Shown here: piece by piece, positions 19,443 to 27,846 of the stretch | How the letters are laid out: each line of letters begins with the position of its first letter | Position numbering within the stretch: the first letter of the stretch is position 1 | Source of the DNA: Bradyrhizobiaceae bacterium | GTDB lineage: Bacteria; Pseudomonadota; Alphaproteobacteria; Rhizobiales; Xanthobacteraceae | NCBI GenBank assembly: GCA_020544565.1 | Contig: CP078014.1 | Span: forward strand, 124,001 to 188,000 | DNA length: 64,000 nucleotides | Reading direction: 5' to 3' | Translations under genes and position numbers: made by a program | The notes under the pieces: model-generated | What the model was told of the DNA's origin: nothing | The model's input: only the letters and a program-made list of their open reading frames with translations | Database searches by the model: none

Positions 19443-20093
19443 ATGGCCTGGACCCGCGAACAGATGGCAGCGCGCGCTGCGAAGGAACTGCGCGACGGCT
19501 TTTACGTCAATCTCGGCATCGGCATTCCCACGCTGGTGTCCAATTTCATCCCCGCCGGCGTCGACGTCTCGCTCCAGAGCGAGAACGGCATGCTCGGCAT
19601 GGGGCCGTTCCCCTATGAGGGCGAGGAGGACCCCGACCTCATCAATGCCGGCAAGCAGACGGTGACCGAACTGCCGGACACCAGCTACTTCTCGAGCGCG
19701 GATTCGTTCGCGATGGTGCGTGGCGGCCATATCGACCTGTCGATCCTCGGCGCCATGCAGGTGGCGGAGAACGGCGATCTCGCCAACTGGATGATCCCCG
19801 GCAAGATGGTCAAGGGCATGGGCGGCGCGATGGATCTGGTCGCGGGCGTCAAGCGCGTGATCGTGGTGATGGAGCATTCCGCCAAGGACGGCGCCAAGCT
19901 GCTGCACCGCTGCAGCCTGCCGCTGACCGGTGAGCGCGTGGTCGACATGGTGGTCACCGATCTCGCCGTGTTCACCATCGACAAGCACGGCAATGACGGC
20001 ATGGCGCTGATCGAGCTCGCCGACGGCGTGACGCTCGACGAGGTCAAGGCCAAGACCGAGGCCACCTTCCGCGTGGCCTTGAAGAACGCCTAA
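19443..20093 (+). CDS. scoB: 3-oxoacid CoA-transferase subunit B
   Basis: This 216-residue subunit carries the catalytic glutamate in [12 protein letters not shown]. Other hallmarks are [26 protein letters not shown], and [21 protein letters not shown] ribosome site CAGGAGAG lies 6 bases before the ATG. It is the second gene of scoAB and is followed by a palindromic repeat that may act as a transcript end. Confidence 0.95.
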   Translation: MAWTREQMAARAAKELRDGFYVNLGIGIPTLVSNFIPAGVDVSLQSENGMLGMGPFPYEGEEDPDLINAGKQTVTELPDTSYFSSADSFAMVRGGHIDLSILGAMQVAENGDLANWMIPGKMVKGMGGAMDLVAGVKRVIVVMEHSAKDGAKLLHRCSLPLTGERVVDMVVTDLAVFTIDKHGNDGMALIELADGVTLDEVKAKTEATFRVALKNA

Positions 20094-20115
20094 ATATCAA
20101 ATCTGATCTTTCATT

Positions 20116-20200
20116 CGTCATGGCCGGGCTTGTCCCGGCCATCCACGTTTTAGATAGCCTGACAAGGCGTGGATGCCCGGGACAAGCCCGGGCATGACGA
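20116..20200. repeat. Palindromic intergenic repeat, regular copy
   Basis: The left arm CGTCATGGCCGGGCTTGTCC.. ends ..CATCCACGTTTT; the right arm is its near-inverse: CGTGGATGCCCGGGACAAGC.. ending GGCATGACG. Each arm is also a small hairpin (GGCCGGG-CTTGT-CCCGGCC). It lies between convergent scoB and the histidine kinase gene. The composite copy at 1289-1405 is the same family. Confidence 0.85.
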
Positions 20201-20223
20201 CAGAGAGTTTGTCGCTGTCGGAA

Positions 20224-23200
20224 TCACGCAATGGCGCTGGCGTGCGAGAACAGCACTTCGATCAGCGTGCCGGAATGCGGCGCGGTCTTGATGTGGAATT
20301 TCGCGCGGTTGGCCTCGACCAGCGCCTTGGTCAGCGACAGGCTGGTGGCCGAACTGTCTGTAGTCTGGTCCGGCGCGCCGCCGGCGCGGAACGGCTCCAT
20401 CGCAGCCGCGATCTCGTTGTCGTTGAGGCCGGGCCCGGTGTCGCGCACGCGCAGCACGATATCGCCGAAATCGGTGGTGGCGGTGGAGACGATGACCTGG
20501 CCGCCGGCGTTGGCGAGGTGGATCGAATTGCCGATCAGGTTCAGCGCGATCTGGCGCAGCGCGCGCGCATCGGCCTTCACCGCCGGCAGCGCGTGGGCGA
20601 GCGAGGTACGGATGATGATGCGCTCGCGATTGGCGTGCGGCTGCATCACCGCGACGCATTGCTCCACCAGGCTGTTGAGGTCCTGGTTCGTCAGCGACAT
20701 TTCCATCTTGCCGGATTCGATGCGCGACAGGTTGAGCAGATCGTCGATGATGGCGATGACGCGCTCGCCGGAGGCGCGGATGTCCTTCATGTAGTCGGCG
20801 TAGCGCTCGTTGCCGAGCGGCCCGAAGCGCTCAGCGATCATGACGTCGGCGAAGCCGATGATGGCGTTGAGCGGCATGCGTACTTCGTGGCTGATGCGGC
20901 CGAGGATATCGGCCTTGGCCTGGGTGACGCGCTCGGCCTGCCGCTGCGCCTGGGTCAGATCGCTTTCGGTCTTCCTGGCCTGGGTCTGGTTGCGGAAGAT
21001 CGCGAACAGCCGGCCGGTGTCGTGCCCGGTGCGCCCGATGGTGAGCGACAGCGGAATCGCGCCGCCGTCGCGGGTGCGGCCGAGCACGTCGCGGCCGTGC
21101 TCAAGCAGGCTCGCGACGGGAGCGCTCTTGACGGCTTCGAAATAATCCAGCGCCGCGCGCTGGCTGTCCGGCGCGATCAGGTCGATCAGCCGCAGCATGG
21201 CGATGGCGCTGTCGTCGCGGCCGAACAGGGTTTCGGCGCCGTGATTGCACGAGAGCAGGCGGCCCTCGTCGTCGATCATAACGATGCCGTCGGGCGTGGT
21301 GTCGAGGATGGTGGACAGTTCTTCGGCCCGCGTGGTGTCGCTGTCCGTCGCGGCGGCTGGTGCGGTCGCCGCAACCGGAACTGCGGCTGCCGGCGCGCGC
21401 GAGCCGGTCAGCACCAGCGCCTGCGCTGGCTCGCCGTCCCACGATATCGCCAGCAGGCGCGCTTCGGCGGGTTCGCCTTTGTCGGGTCCATGCTGGCTGG
21501 TGGCGGCGATCACCACAACTGTGCCGGCGTCCGATGGGTTGGCGGCGGAGCCTGCGCCGGGCTCGACCATCAGGGCATCGAGGCCGCCGGCTTCGTTCAG
21601 CGCATGCAGGCTGTCGTAGCCAGTGCAGGCGAGAAAGGCGCTGTTAGCGTAAAGCAGTTGGTCGTTCCGGTAGACCAGCACGCCGCCGGGCAAGTGGTCG
21701 AGAAGCTGCGGATCCCGGCGCGAGGACGCGCGCGGCGCGGTGCGGTCGGGCTGCGGGAAAGCGGCCGGATAGGCGGTCGTCATCGCCGGCGGCGGTTCGA
21801 TTTCAGGAACAGGCGTATCGGCTTCGGGCGAGATCGCGGGAGCGACATCGGTGTCCGCCGCGGCCGCGTCTGGTGCGCCCTCGAGCCGCGCCGACAGCCG
21901 CCGCGCCAGTTCGTCGAAGGCGTTGCTTTCACCCGCGGTCAGGGCGGGTAGCCGCGGTTCTGCGGTCGAGGGGAAGGGGACGACGTTGGGCGGAATGTCC
22001 ACGATGGCCTGCGGCGTTTCGTTCGGGGAAGAAGGGTTTTCGATGTCGGCGCGCACCGGCTCGGGGGCCGGCGGCGCAGCCGTGGCCGGCGGGGATGAAT
22101 ACAGCACGTCGTCGCGGCGTTGCGCGGCGAGCCGCGCCATGCCGTCGAGATCGCGGCAGACGCCGAAGCCGCGATAGCCGAGGAATCGTCCGCTGCGGTC
22201 GTAGACCGGCAGGCCCGACAGTTCCACCGGCAGTCGCGCGCCGGAGCCGTCGGCGGGCCAGTTCACGACGATGCCGCTCCAAGTGTCGCGGGTGGCGACG
22301 GCCGCGGCGACCCGACCTTCCGGGTCGAGCCCGAGGGCGTCGGAAATGTCGCTCCACAGCCGCCCGAAGGCGGCCGCCGTCCGCGAGCCGATCAGGCGGG
22401 TGAATTCGTCGGAGCCGAGCACGAAGCGGCCATCGTCGTCCATCTGCCACATGAAGCGCAGCGGATGGCGGCGCGACGACAGCAGCAGGCCGTCCATCTG
22501 CGCCAGCGTGGCCGAGATGCTGCCGCGATCGAGTGGCGGCGCTGAGATGGCGTCGTAGGGGGTGGCGTCGTCGGGCGCGACGGAGACCGGCTCCGGCTGC
22601 GTCGTCTCCGCGGGTGGGATGTTGGCCGGCGTCGTGTCGATCGGCTCGGGTTCGATCGTCGCAGCCGGCACTGGCGGTGCGGGCTGTCGTGGCGTAACGG
22701 CGGCGTCGATCAGGGCCACCAGCGCGGTCTCGACGCCGGCACCGACGCGATGGAGGGCGATGCGGCCGAACTCGGCCTGCAGCATCGCCTCGCCGTCGCG
22801 CACCGCGCTCGCGCGCGCCTCGTCGAAGTCGTGTCCGCTCAGATCGTTGAACAGCCCGGCAAAGGGCTTCGCGGCGTCGTTGGCGCCGATCAGCGCGCCG
22901 TCGGTCGTGAACATCATGGCGGGCAGCGCCACGCTGTCGGCGACATGGGCCAGCCGCTCAGTCAGCGGGATCGCGCGTCCGACAGGTTCCGCCGCCGCGA
23001 TCAGCAGTGCCGACGCGCCGCCCGGAAACGACAGGAGCGTGCAGGCGCAGGTTACAAGACCGCCGAACGGCGCGCCGAAGCCGCGCAGCTTCTCCAGCCG
23101 GGTCACGCCCGGGGGCAGTCGCGAGGCCAGTTGGGCGGCGTGGCGGCGATGCGGATCGGCCGGGCCGATGGTGCGTTCGGCCAGACGGGCCGCGCTGCGC

Positions 23201-23355
23201 TCCCCGAACAACCGGGTTCCGGCAGCGTTGGCCCAGAGGATGTGGGCGCCGTCCGTCGACCATAGCCAAGCCGGCATCGCGCTCGTGGCATGAACCGCCA
23301 GCCGCGGATCGCGCACGCCATCAAGTTGGAAACCGGCATCGCTCATTTCAGCCAA
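20224..23355 (-). CDS. Large PAS-domain hybrid-free sensor histidine kinase, PdhS-like
   Basis: This 1043-residue protein has no predicted membrane segment. PAS-like parts begin near residues 25, 300, 555 and 685, separated by Pro/Ala-rich linkers. Then come HisKA with RISHEVRMPLNAIIGFAD (phospho-acceptor His823) and an HATPase domain. The N box (LNLIGNSIHL) and G1 box (VRDTGPGL) are present. The G2 box, normally GTGLGL before PLTKAL, reads SSATSLSLTKAL here. Size, multiple PAS domains and the TKAL.EANRA.F.I segment resemble the PdhS/PleC/DivJ cell-cycle kinases of Hyphomicrobiales. If so it would act on DivK-type receivers, possibly as a phosphatase more than a kinase. That role is inference. 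Confidence 0.85.
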   Translation of the reverse strand: MAEMSDAGFQLDGVRDPRLAVHATSAMPAWLWSTDGAHILWANAAGTRLFGERSAARLAERTIGPADPHRRHAAQLASRLPPGVTRLEKLRGFGAPFGGLVTCACTLLSFPGGASALLIAAAEPVGRAIPLTERLAHVADSVALPAMMFTTDGALIGANDAAKPFAGLFNDLSGHDFDEARASAVRDGEAMLQAEFGRIALHRVGAGVETALVALIDAAVTPRQPAPPVPAATIEPEPIDTTPANIPPAETTQPEPVSVAPDDATPYDAISAPPLDRGSISATLAQMDGLLLSSRRHPLRFMWQMDDDGRFVLGSDEFTRLIGSRTAAAFGRLWSDISDALGLDPEGRVAAAVATRDTWSGIVVNWPADGSGARLPVELSGLPVYDRSGRFLGYRGFGVCRDLDGMARLAAQRRDDVLYSSPPATAAPPAPEPVRADIENPSSPNETPQAIVDIPPNVVPFPSTAEPRLPALTAGESNAFDELARRLSARLEGAPDAAAADTDVAPAISPEADTPVPEIEPPPAMTTAYPAAFPQPDRTAPRASSRRDPQLLDHLPGGVLVYRNDQLLYANSAFLACTGYDSLHALNEAGGLDALMVEPGAGSAANPSDAGTVVVIAATSQHGPDKGEPAEARLLAISWDGEPAQALVLTGSRAPAAAVPVAATAPAAATDSDTTRAEELSTILDTTPDGIVMIDDEGRLLSCNHGAETLFGRDDSAIAMLRLIDLIAPDSQRAALDYFEAVKSAPVASLLEHGRDVLGRTRDGGAIPLSLTIGRTGHDTGRLFAIFRNQTQARKTESDLTQAQRQAERVTQAKADILGRISHEVRMPLNAIIGFADVMIAERFGPLGNERYADYMKDIRASGERVIAIIDDLLNLSRIESGKMEMSLTNQDLNSLVEQCVAVMQPHANRERIIIRTSLAHALPAVKADARALRQIALNLIGNSIHLANAGGQVIVSTATTDFGDIVLRVRDTGPGLNDNEIAAAMEPFRAGGAPDQTTDSSATSLSLTKALVEANRAKFHIKTAPHSGTLIEVLFSHASAIA

Positions 23356-23685
23356 CCGATCATGATCCTTCGGGCCCGTATGGCCATCCTGAACCGGCTC
23401 CGGTTCCGGTTCTTAACGAATCGTTAGTCCGGCGCAGCGCCGCGGTCCACAGTTCGCGCTCAGGATAATCTACCAAAACCCACGATAACCTTAATCGCTC
23501 CGGGGGCAGGGGCTGGGTACCTCGACCGCGGTGGGGCCTTGCAAAAGATGCCCAAAGGTTCACCATAAGCATGCCTAAAGCCTTCGTTGCGGCGCGTCAT
23601 ATTTGGAGCGCGGCGGTGGCGAAATCGGCGACAGTGAAGGAGGCCGCGCGACGGCCGCCGAAGGAAATGCAACAGGAGACGGGAC
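23356..23685. other. Divergent promoter region, kinase / phasin
   Basis: No gene is supported here. The stretch separates the start of the minus-strand kinase from the plus-strand phasin, so both promoters should lie inside. The phasin ribosome site (AACAGGAGAC) is at the right edge. A short direct repeat CCGGCTCCGGTTCCGG is near 23393. Nothing else was recognised. Confidence 0.5.
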
Positions 23686-24063
23686 ATGTCAGGCGATCCT
23701 TTCGAGCTTCCCAAGGAAATGCGCGCAATGGCGGAAACCAGCCTCGAACAGGCGCGCAAGGCCTTCGAGGGCTTCATCGGTAATGCGCAGCAGGCGGCTG
23801 CGGCGCTTGGCGGCGGCTCTTTCGGCGCGCCCGGCGAGGCTGCCAAGGACATCAGCGCCAAGGCGATCGCCTTTGCGGAAAAGAACGTCCAGTCGTCCCT
23901 GACCTATGCGCAGCAGCTGATCCACGCCAAGGATCTCGCCGAGGTCATGCGTCTTCACACCGAATACGTGCAGGCGCAGATGCGCGCATTGGCCGAGCAG
24001 GCGAGCGAGATGGGGCAGACGGTCACCCGCGCGGCCATGGATGCGGCCAAGCCGAAATCCTGA
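23686..24063 (+). CDS. Phasin-family protein
   Basis: The 125-residue helical protein matches the Phasin_2 pattern: FELPKEMRAMAETSLEQARK near the N-terminus, then KAIAFAEKNVQSSLTYAQQLIHAKDLAEV and a tail of VQAQMRALAEQASEMGQ. Phasins coat polyhydroxyalkanoate granules. The start has CAGGAGAC about 8 bases upstream. A second, different phasin follows at 24339, and scoAB lies upstream beyond the kinase gene. Confidence 0.92.
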   Translation: MSGDPFELPKEMRAMAETSLEQARKAFEGFIGNAQQAAAALGGGSFGAPGEAAKDISAKAIAFAEKNVQSSLTYAQQLIHAKDLAEVMRLHTEYVQAQMRALAEQASEMGQTVTRAAMDAAKPKS

Positions 24064-24338
24064 GGGCTGCGAATTCCCGGGGGTGTGAGGCGGCGTTCGT
24101 CATGGTCGGGGTCGCCCCCGCCGTCGTCATGATGGACGGGCAGGCATTGCGGTATTTTACCGGCGGTATTTTGTTGCAATGCACAATACGCCTGTCGTAA
24201 AGTGACAATAGACGAGTCCACGGGCCCGAAGCCGGTCACGCCGGAAGGGACGGCCTCGCGGCGTCCAATGACGGACGGCGCTGAGGGCTATTGGCCTTGG
24301 TTGCGGACCGCCGTCACACCCAGACAAGGATATGCGAG

Positions 24339-24767
24339 ATGAGCGCCAACGATCCGTTTTCGGTCGTCCCTCCGTTTCAGGTTCCCGAGCGGGTTCGAGC
24401 CTTCGCCGAAAAGGGCGTCTCCGAAGTCCAGGACCGTTACGCCAAGCTTATGGACGTGGCCGAGAGCAACAATGGCGCGTTCGAGGCGGCCTGCACCTCT
24501 GCGACCAAGGGCGCCGGCGATCTGACCGCGAAGCTGGTGGATATCGCCAGGGTCAATGCGGAGTCGGCGTTCGATTTCGCCCACAGCCTGCTCGGCGTGA
24601 AATCGTTGCCGGAGGCATTTGAGCTGGTCAATGCGCATGCCCGCAAGCAATTCGAGACCCTGACGGCGCAGTCGCGGGAGCTTGCCGAATTGGGTCAGAA
24701 GGTCGCCACCGAAACCGCCGAGCCGATCAAGGCAAGTGCCGTGAAGACGTTCAGGGCCGTGTCCTGA
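24339..24767 (+). CDS. Phasin-family protein
   Basis: The 142-residue protein carries the phasin core: PFQVPERVRAFAEKGVSEVQ, then AFDFAHSLLGVKSLPEAFEL and ARKQFETLTAQSRELAELGQKVA. The start at ATG 24339 has AAGGA 8 bases upstream; the frame is open further 5' but without a ribosome site. A hairpin terminator lies 25 bases after the stop. It is separated from the first phasin by 275 bp and may have its own promoter. Confidence 0.92.
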   Translation: MSANDPFSVVPPFQVPERVRAFAEKGVSEVQDRYAKLMDVAESNNGAFEAACTSATKGAGDLTAKLVDIARVNAESAFDFAHSLLGVKSLPEAFELVNAHARKQFETLTAQSRELAELGQKVATETAEPIKASAVKTFRAVS

Positions 24768-24791
24768 GGGACGGCGGCTGACACGCGCCAA

Positions 24792-24817
24792 ATCCGGGTC
24801 AGAGCAGGCCCGGTTTT
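24792..24817 (+). terminator. Rho-independent terminator after second phasin gene
   Basis: CCGGG, a 10-base loop, then CCCGG followed by TTTTGTT form a short hairpin with a T-run, starting 25 bases after the phasin stop codon. The stem is short (5-6 pairs), so efficiency is uncertain. Confidence 0.65.
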
Positions 24818-24943
24818 GTTCTGTGCGCCGGGCTGTCAAAGCGGCTTGCAAAAGCGCGGCGTTGCACCTAGTTTCCCGCCCATTCCAGCCCGGCTTGCGC
24901 CGGCGCTGCGGGCACCGCCCTAAGCTGCGGTCCGATTGAAAAT

Positions 24944-25020
24944 GCAGTTGTAGCTCAGCTGGTTAGAGCGCCGGATTGTGGATCCGGAGGTCGGTGGTTC
25001 GATCCCACCCAACTGTACCA
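24944..25020 (+). tRNA. tRNA-His (anticodon GTG), CCA encoded
   Basis: A full cloverleaf folds: acceptor GCAGTTG/CAACTGT (first pair G-U), D stem GCTC/GAGC, anticodon stem CCGGA/TCCGG with loop TTGTGGA, T arm GGTGG/CCACC, then A73 and CCA. There is no genomic G at -1 (the base is T) and the discriminator is A, not C. That matches the known alphaproteobacterial tRNA-His type, which lacks the G-1:C73 identity pair and works with a co-evolved HisRS. It borders the accessory block that follows. Confidence 0.96.
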
Positions 25021-25109
25021 TTTGTCCCCTGATAAATGTCCGCCCCTGCCCATGACAACGCCGACACGCCCGGTCGAGCGGGCTTTGTTGTTTTCTGGCG
25101 GATGTGCTC

Positions 25110-25560
25110 CCGCGGAAAGAGCGTCGGCCCGAAGAGATTGCCGCGAAGCTGCGTCATGTCGATCTTTTGCTGTCGCAAGGCCGCTTGGTTGCGGACGCGG
25201 TTCGCACGGCGATCGGTGTGACGTGGGTCACCTATGGAGCGCTGCCGCTAGGGGTTGGCGGCTGAAAGACGATCGGGTGAAGCCGCGCGCGGCTGCGCCA
25301 GGCCGTGTCGGACCTGACGCTCGAGACGCTGATCCTGAGAGGGACGGCCGCGCGAAGCAATGAGGCCCCGCTCGTCGTCGCTGCGTCGACCATGTCGTGG
25401 CGAGGCGCTTTGCCTGCAAGGTCGTCGGGCGGCATCGCTCGTGTCGGGCCGCGATGGAAGACTGGCTGCAAAGGCTTCCACTCGAAGCTCCAAGATAAAC
25501 TGATCAACGGCGATATCCTTTCCGCATCCTGATCGAAGACCGTCCGCAGGATGGCTCCGG
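25110..25560 (+). mobile_element. Decayed IS3-family insertion sequence (orfA and orfB remnants)
   Basis: Broken frames hold recognisable transposase pieces in the right order. RPEEIAAKLRHVDLLLSQG and VADAVRTAIGVTWVTY (25125-25235) match an IS3-type OrfA; RLRQAVSDLTLETLIL (25290-25340) matches its C-terminal zipper. PARRRCVDHVV (from 25367) resembles the start of OrfB, and GFHSKLQDKLINGDIL (25473-25520) matches the OrfB C-terminal ..SFNSKLRDELLNGEIF.. block. Stops, frameshifts and a large internal deletion separate them, and no terminal inverted repeats are visible. The element is dead. Identification rests on remembered family motifs. Confidence 0.72.
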
Positions 25561-25750
25561 CGGTGGCAGCCTTTAGCCATGGGGCCAGACGACGCGTTTG
25601 AAGGCATTGATCAGAATTGTCTCCGCCAATGTCAGTTTCGGTCCGTTCTCACCAATCCATCACATGTTAACAGGCCAACTGCAGGAACGCCTGCGGGGAG
25701 TTTGCCCGCAAGGTGCCGCCAATAAACAGTCGTATCTTTAGGGAGGGATC

Positions 25751-26893
25751 ATGAAGAGCATATTCAAGTTTTGCGCGACGTCCGTGCTTGCGCTGATTGC
25801 GGGTGTGCAGTTTGCGTCTGCCGAGGTGAAAATCGGAGCGGTGGTGTCGGCGACGGGACCGGCTTCATTCCTCGGCGATCCGCAGAAGCAGACGCTCGAG
25901 CTCTACATCAAGCAGATCAATGACAAAGGCGGCATCAACGGAGAGCCCGTCAAGCTGATCCTGTATGATGACGGCAGCGATGCGAATGCGTCGCGCACAT
26001 TCGCTACGCGTCTGGTGGAAGAAGACAAGGTCGATGCGATCCTCGGCGGCAGCGGCACCGGCAATTCGCTGGCCATGATTCCCGTCTTCGAGGAAGCCCA
26101 GATTCCCTACGTATCCTTTTCGGGCGGCGTCGAGATCATCGATCCGGTGCGCAAATGGGTGTTCAAGCCGCCGCATACCGATCTGATGGCGTGCCAGAAA
26201 ATCTACGAGGATATGAAGAAGCGGAACATTTCCAAGATTGCGATCATCGCGGGACAGGGCGGTTTCGCGAAGTCGATGGAAAAGCAGTGCAAGCGTGTGG
26301 CGGGGGACTACGGTATTACGGTCCTGGCTTCCGAGAGCTACGGTCCGCGTGACAGCGATGTGACGCCGCAGTTGAACCGCATCAAAGCGCTGCCGGGTGT
26401 GCAAGCCGTGCTCAATCCCGACGTCGGCCAGGGGCCGGCGGTTGTGACCCGCAATTTCCGTCAGCTTGGCATGACTCAGCAACTCTATCTCAGCCATGCG
26501 GCGGCCACGTCCGGCTTCCTGAAGGCGGTCGGCAGCGATGCGGCGGGTATTCTGCTGCCCGCGCCGTCACTGTTGATCGCGGACTCGCTCCCGGCCACCG
26601 ATCCGCTCAAGAAGGTGCTGGTCGACTACAAGACGCAGTTCGAAAAGGCGACGGGCAAGGAGGCCGACGCTTTTGGCGGCTATGCGCGCGACAGCCTGTT
26701 GCTTCTTGAGGATGCAATGAAGCGGGCTGGCTCCAAGGATCGCAAGGCCGTGCGCGATGCGCTTGAGACAACCAAGGGCTTCCTCGGTACGGTCGGCAGC
26801 ATCAACATGACGCCGATCGATCACCTCGGTATCGACCTCAGCTCCTTCCGCATGATCGCCGTCAAAGATGGGAAGTGGGCGGCAGCGAACTGA
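25751..26893 (+). CDS. livK: Branched-chain-amino-acid-type ABC importer, periplasmic binding protein
   Basis: The 380-residue protein has a signal peptide (cleavage near ..FASA-EV, residue 25) and a type I periplasmic binding fold: VKIGAVVSATGPASFLG.., INDKGGINGEPVKLILYDD, and LVEEDKVDAILGG. It is the first gene of a five-gene liv operon; AGGGAGG lies 6 bases before the ATG. Homologues in soil alphaproteobacteria bind not only Leu/Ile/Val but also aromatic or dicarboxylic acids. Because a catabolic cluster lies directly downstream, an aromatic or other organic acid is a reasonable guess, not shown by the sequence. Confidence 0.92.
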   Translation: MKSIFKFCATSVLALIAGVQFASAEVKIGAVVSATGPASFLGDPQKQTLELYIKQINDKGGINGEPVKLILYDDGSDANASRTFATRLVEEDKVDAILGGSGTGNSLAMIPVFEEAQIPYVSFSGGVEIIDPVRKWVFKPPHTDLMACQKIYEDMKKRNISKIAIIAGQGGFAKSMEKQCKRVAGDYGITVLASESYGPRDSDVTPQLNRIKALPGVQAVLNPDVGQGPAVVTRNFRQLGMTQQLYLSHAAATSGFLKAVGSDAAGILLPAPSLLIADSLPATDPLKKVLVDYKTQFEKATGKEADAFGGYARDSLLLLEDAMKRAGSKDRKAVRDALETTKGFLGTVGSINMTPIDHLGIDLSSFRMIAVKDGKWAAAN

Positions 26894-26970
26894 AGCTGGC
26901 AACGCAATCGGCAATTGACCAATGGGCCTGGGGGACACCGTCTCACCAGGCCCGCGGTATGGAGTCTCAG

Positions 26971-27846
26971 ATGACGACATTCCTTCAGTTGCTCGTCTCG
27001 GGCATGACCGTTGGCTCGATCTACGCGCTGGTGGCGATTGGCTTCACGCTGGTCTACCGCGCGTCCGATATCTTCAACTTCGCCCAGGGTGAGTATGTCA
27101 TGCTCGGAGGCATGATCACGGGCGTTCTGATCGCCGTGGCGGGTTTCGGGTTGGTCAGCGCTGCTGCCATCGCGATCATCATTACGGTTGCCATCGGCGT
27201 CGCGGGTTATTTCTTCGCGATCAAGCCCGCGCGAAACGCTGCTTCGGTGCAGATCCTGATTATCACGATCGGCATTTCCGTGCTGCTGCGCGGCCTGACA
27301 TCCGCAATGCTCGGCAAGGATTTTGTGCGAATCCCGAGTTTCCTCTCCCCGGAAGTTCTCAACTTCGGCGGCGTTGTCGTTCAATCCCAGGCATTGCTGG
27401 TGATCGCGGGAACGGCGATCATGGCGCTGGGGCTCTGGCTTTTTCTCAAGTTGACCGTACTCGGAAAAGGCGTGACGGCTGTGTCGGCCAACCAGATGGC
27501 GGCCAAGCTGGTCGGTATCAATCCGACGCTGATCATCGCCTTTTGTTTCGGAATCTCCGCATTCATCGGTGTGGTGGGCGGCTTGCTCGCGACGCCGATC
27601 ACGATGTCGAGCTACGACGCCGGTACGATGCTGGCGATCAAGGGATTCTCGGCGGCGATGCTGGGCGGCATGTCGAGCGCAGCCGGGCCTCTGGTCGGCG
27701 GTCTTCTGATCGGGCTGCTGGAGGCATTCGGGGCGGGCTATCTGTCGTCGACCTACAAGGACGTGATCGCGCTCTCCGTCCTTCTGGCCGTCCTTGCGTT
27801 TCGTCCACAAGGTCTGTTTGGCGGCCGATCCGTGCAGCGGGTGTGA
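26971..27846 (+). CDS. livH: Branched-chain-type ABC importer permease
   Basis: This 291-residue permease has eight or so helices and the LivH markers SGMTVGSIYALVAIGFTLVY and FNFAQGEYVMLGG. The C-terminal loop SAAMLGGMSSAAGPLVGGLLIGLLE contacts the ATPases. ATG 26971 has GGAG about 6 bases upstream; ATG 26959 in frame is an alternative. The stop overlaps the next start (TGATG). Confidence 0.92.
   Translation: MTTFLQLLVSGMTVGSIYALVAIGFTLVYRASDIFNFAQGEYVMLGGMITGVLIAVAGFGLVSAAAIAIIITVAIGVAGYFFAIKPARNAASVQILIITIGISVLLRGLTSAMLGKDFVRIPSFLSPEVLNFGGVVVQSQALLVIAGTAIMALGLWLFLKLTVLGKGVTAVSANQMAAKLVGINPTLIIAFCFGISAFIGVVGGLLATPITMSSYDAGTMLAIKGFSAAMLGGMSSAAGPLVGGLLIGLLEAFGAGYLSSTYKDVIALSVLLAVLAFRPQGLFGGRSVQRV

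Noticed and set aside
20173..21951. 592-codon open frame on the plus strand
   Set aside because: Antisense shadow of the large histidine kinase gene; no domain motif and no ribosome site.
25001..25020. attL/attR pair marking an integrated element at tRNA-His
   Set aside because: I searched by eye for a copy of the tRNA 3' end around 45.2-45.4 kb and found none; no integrase gene is present. The island idea stays as inference without att sites.
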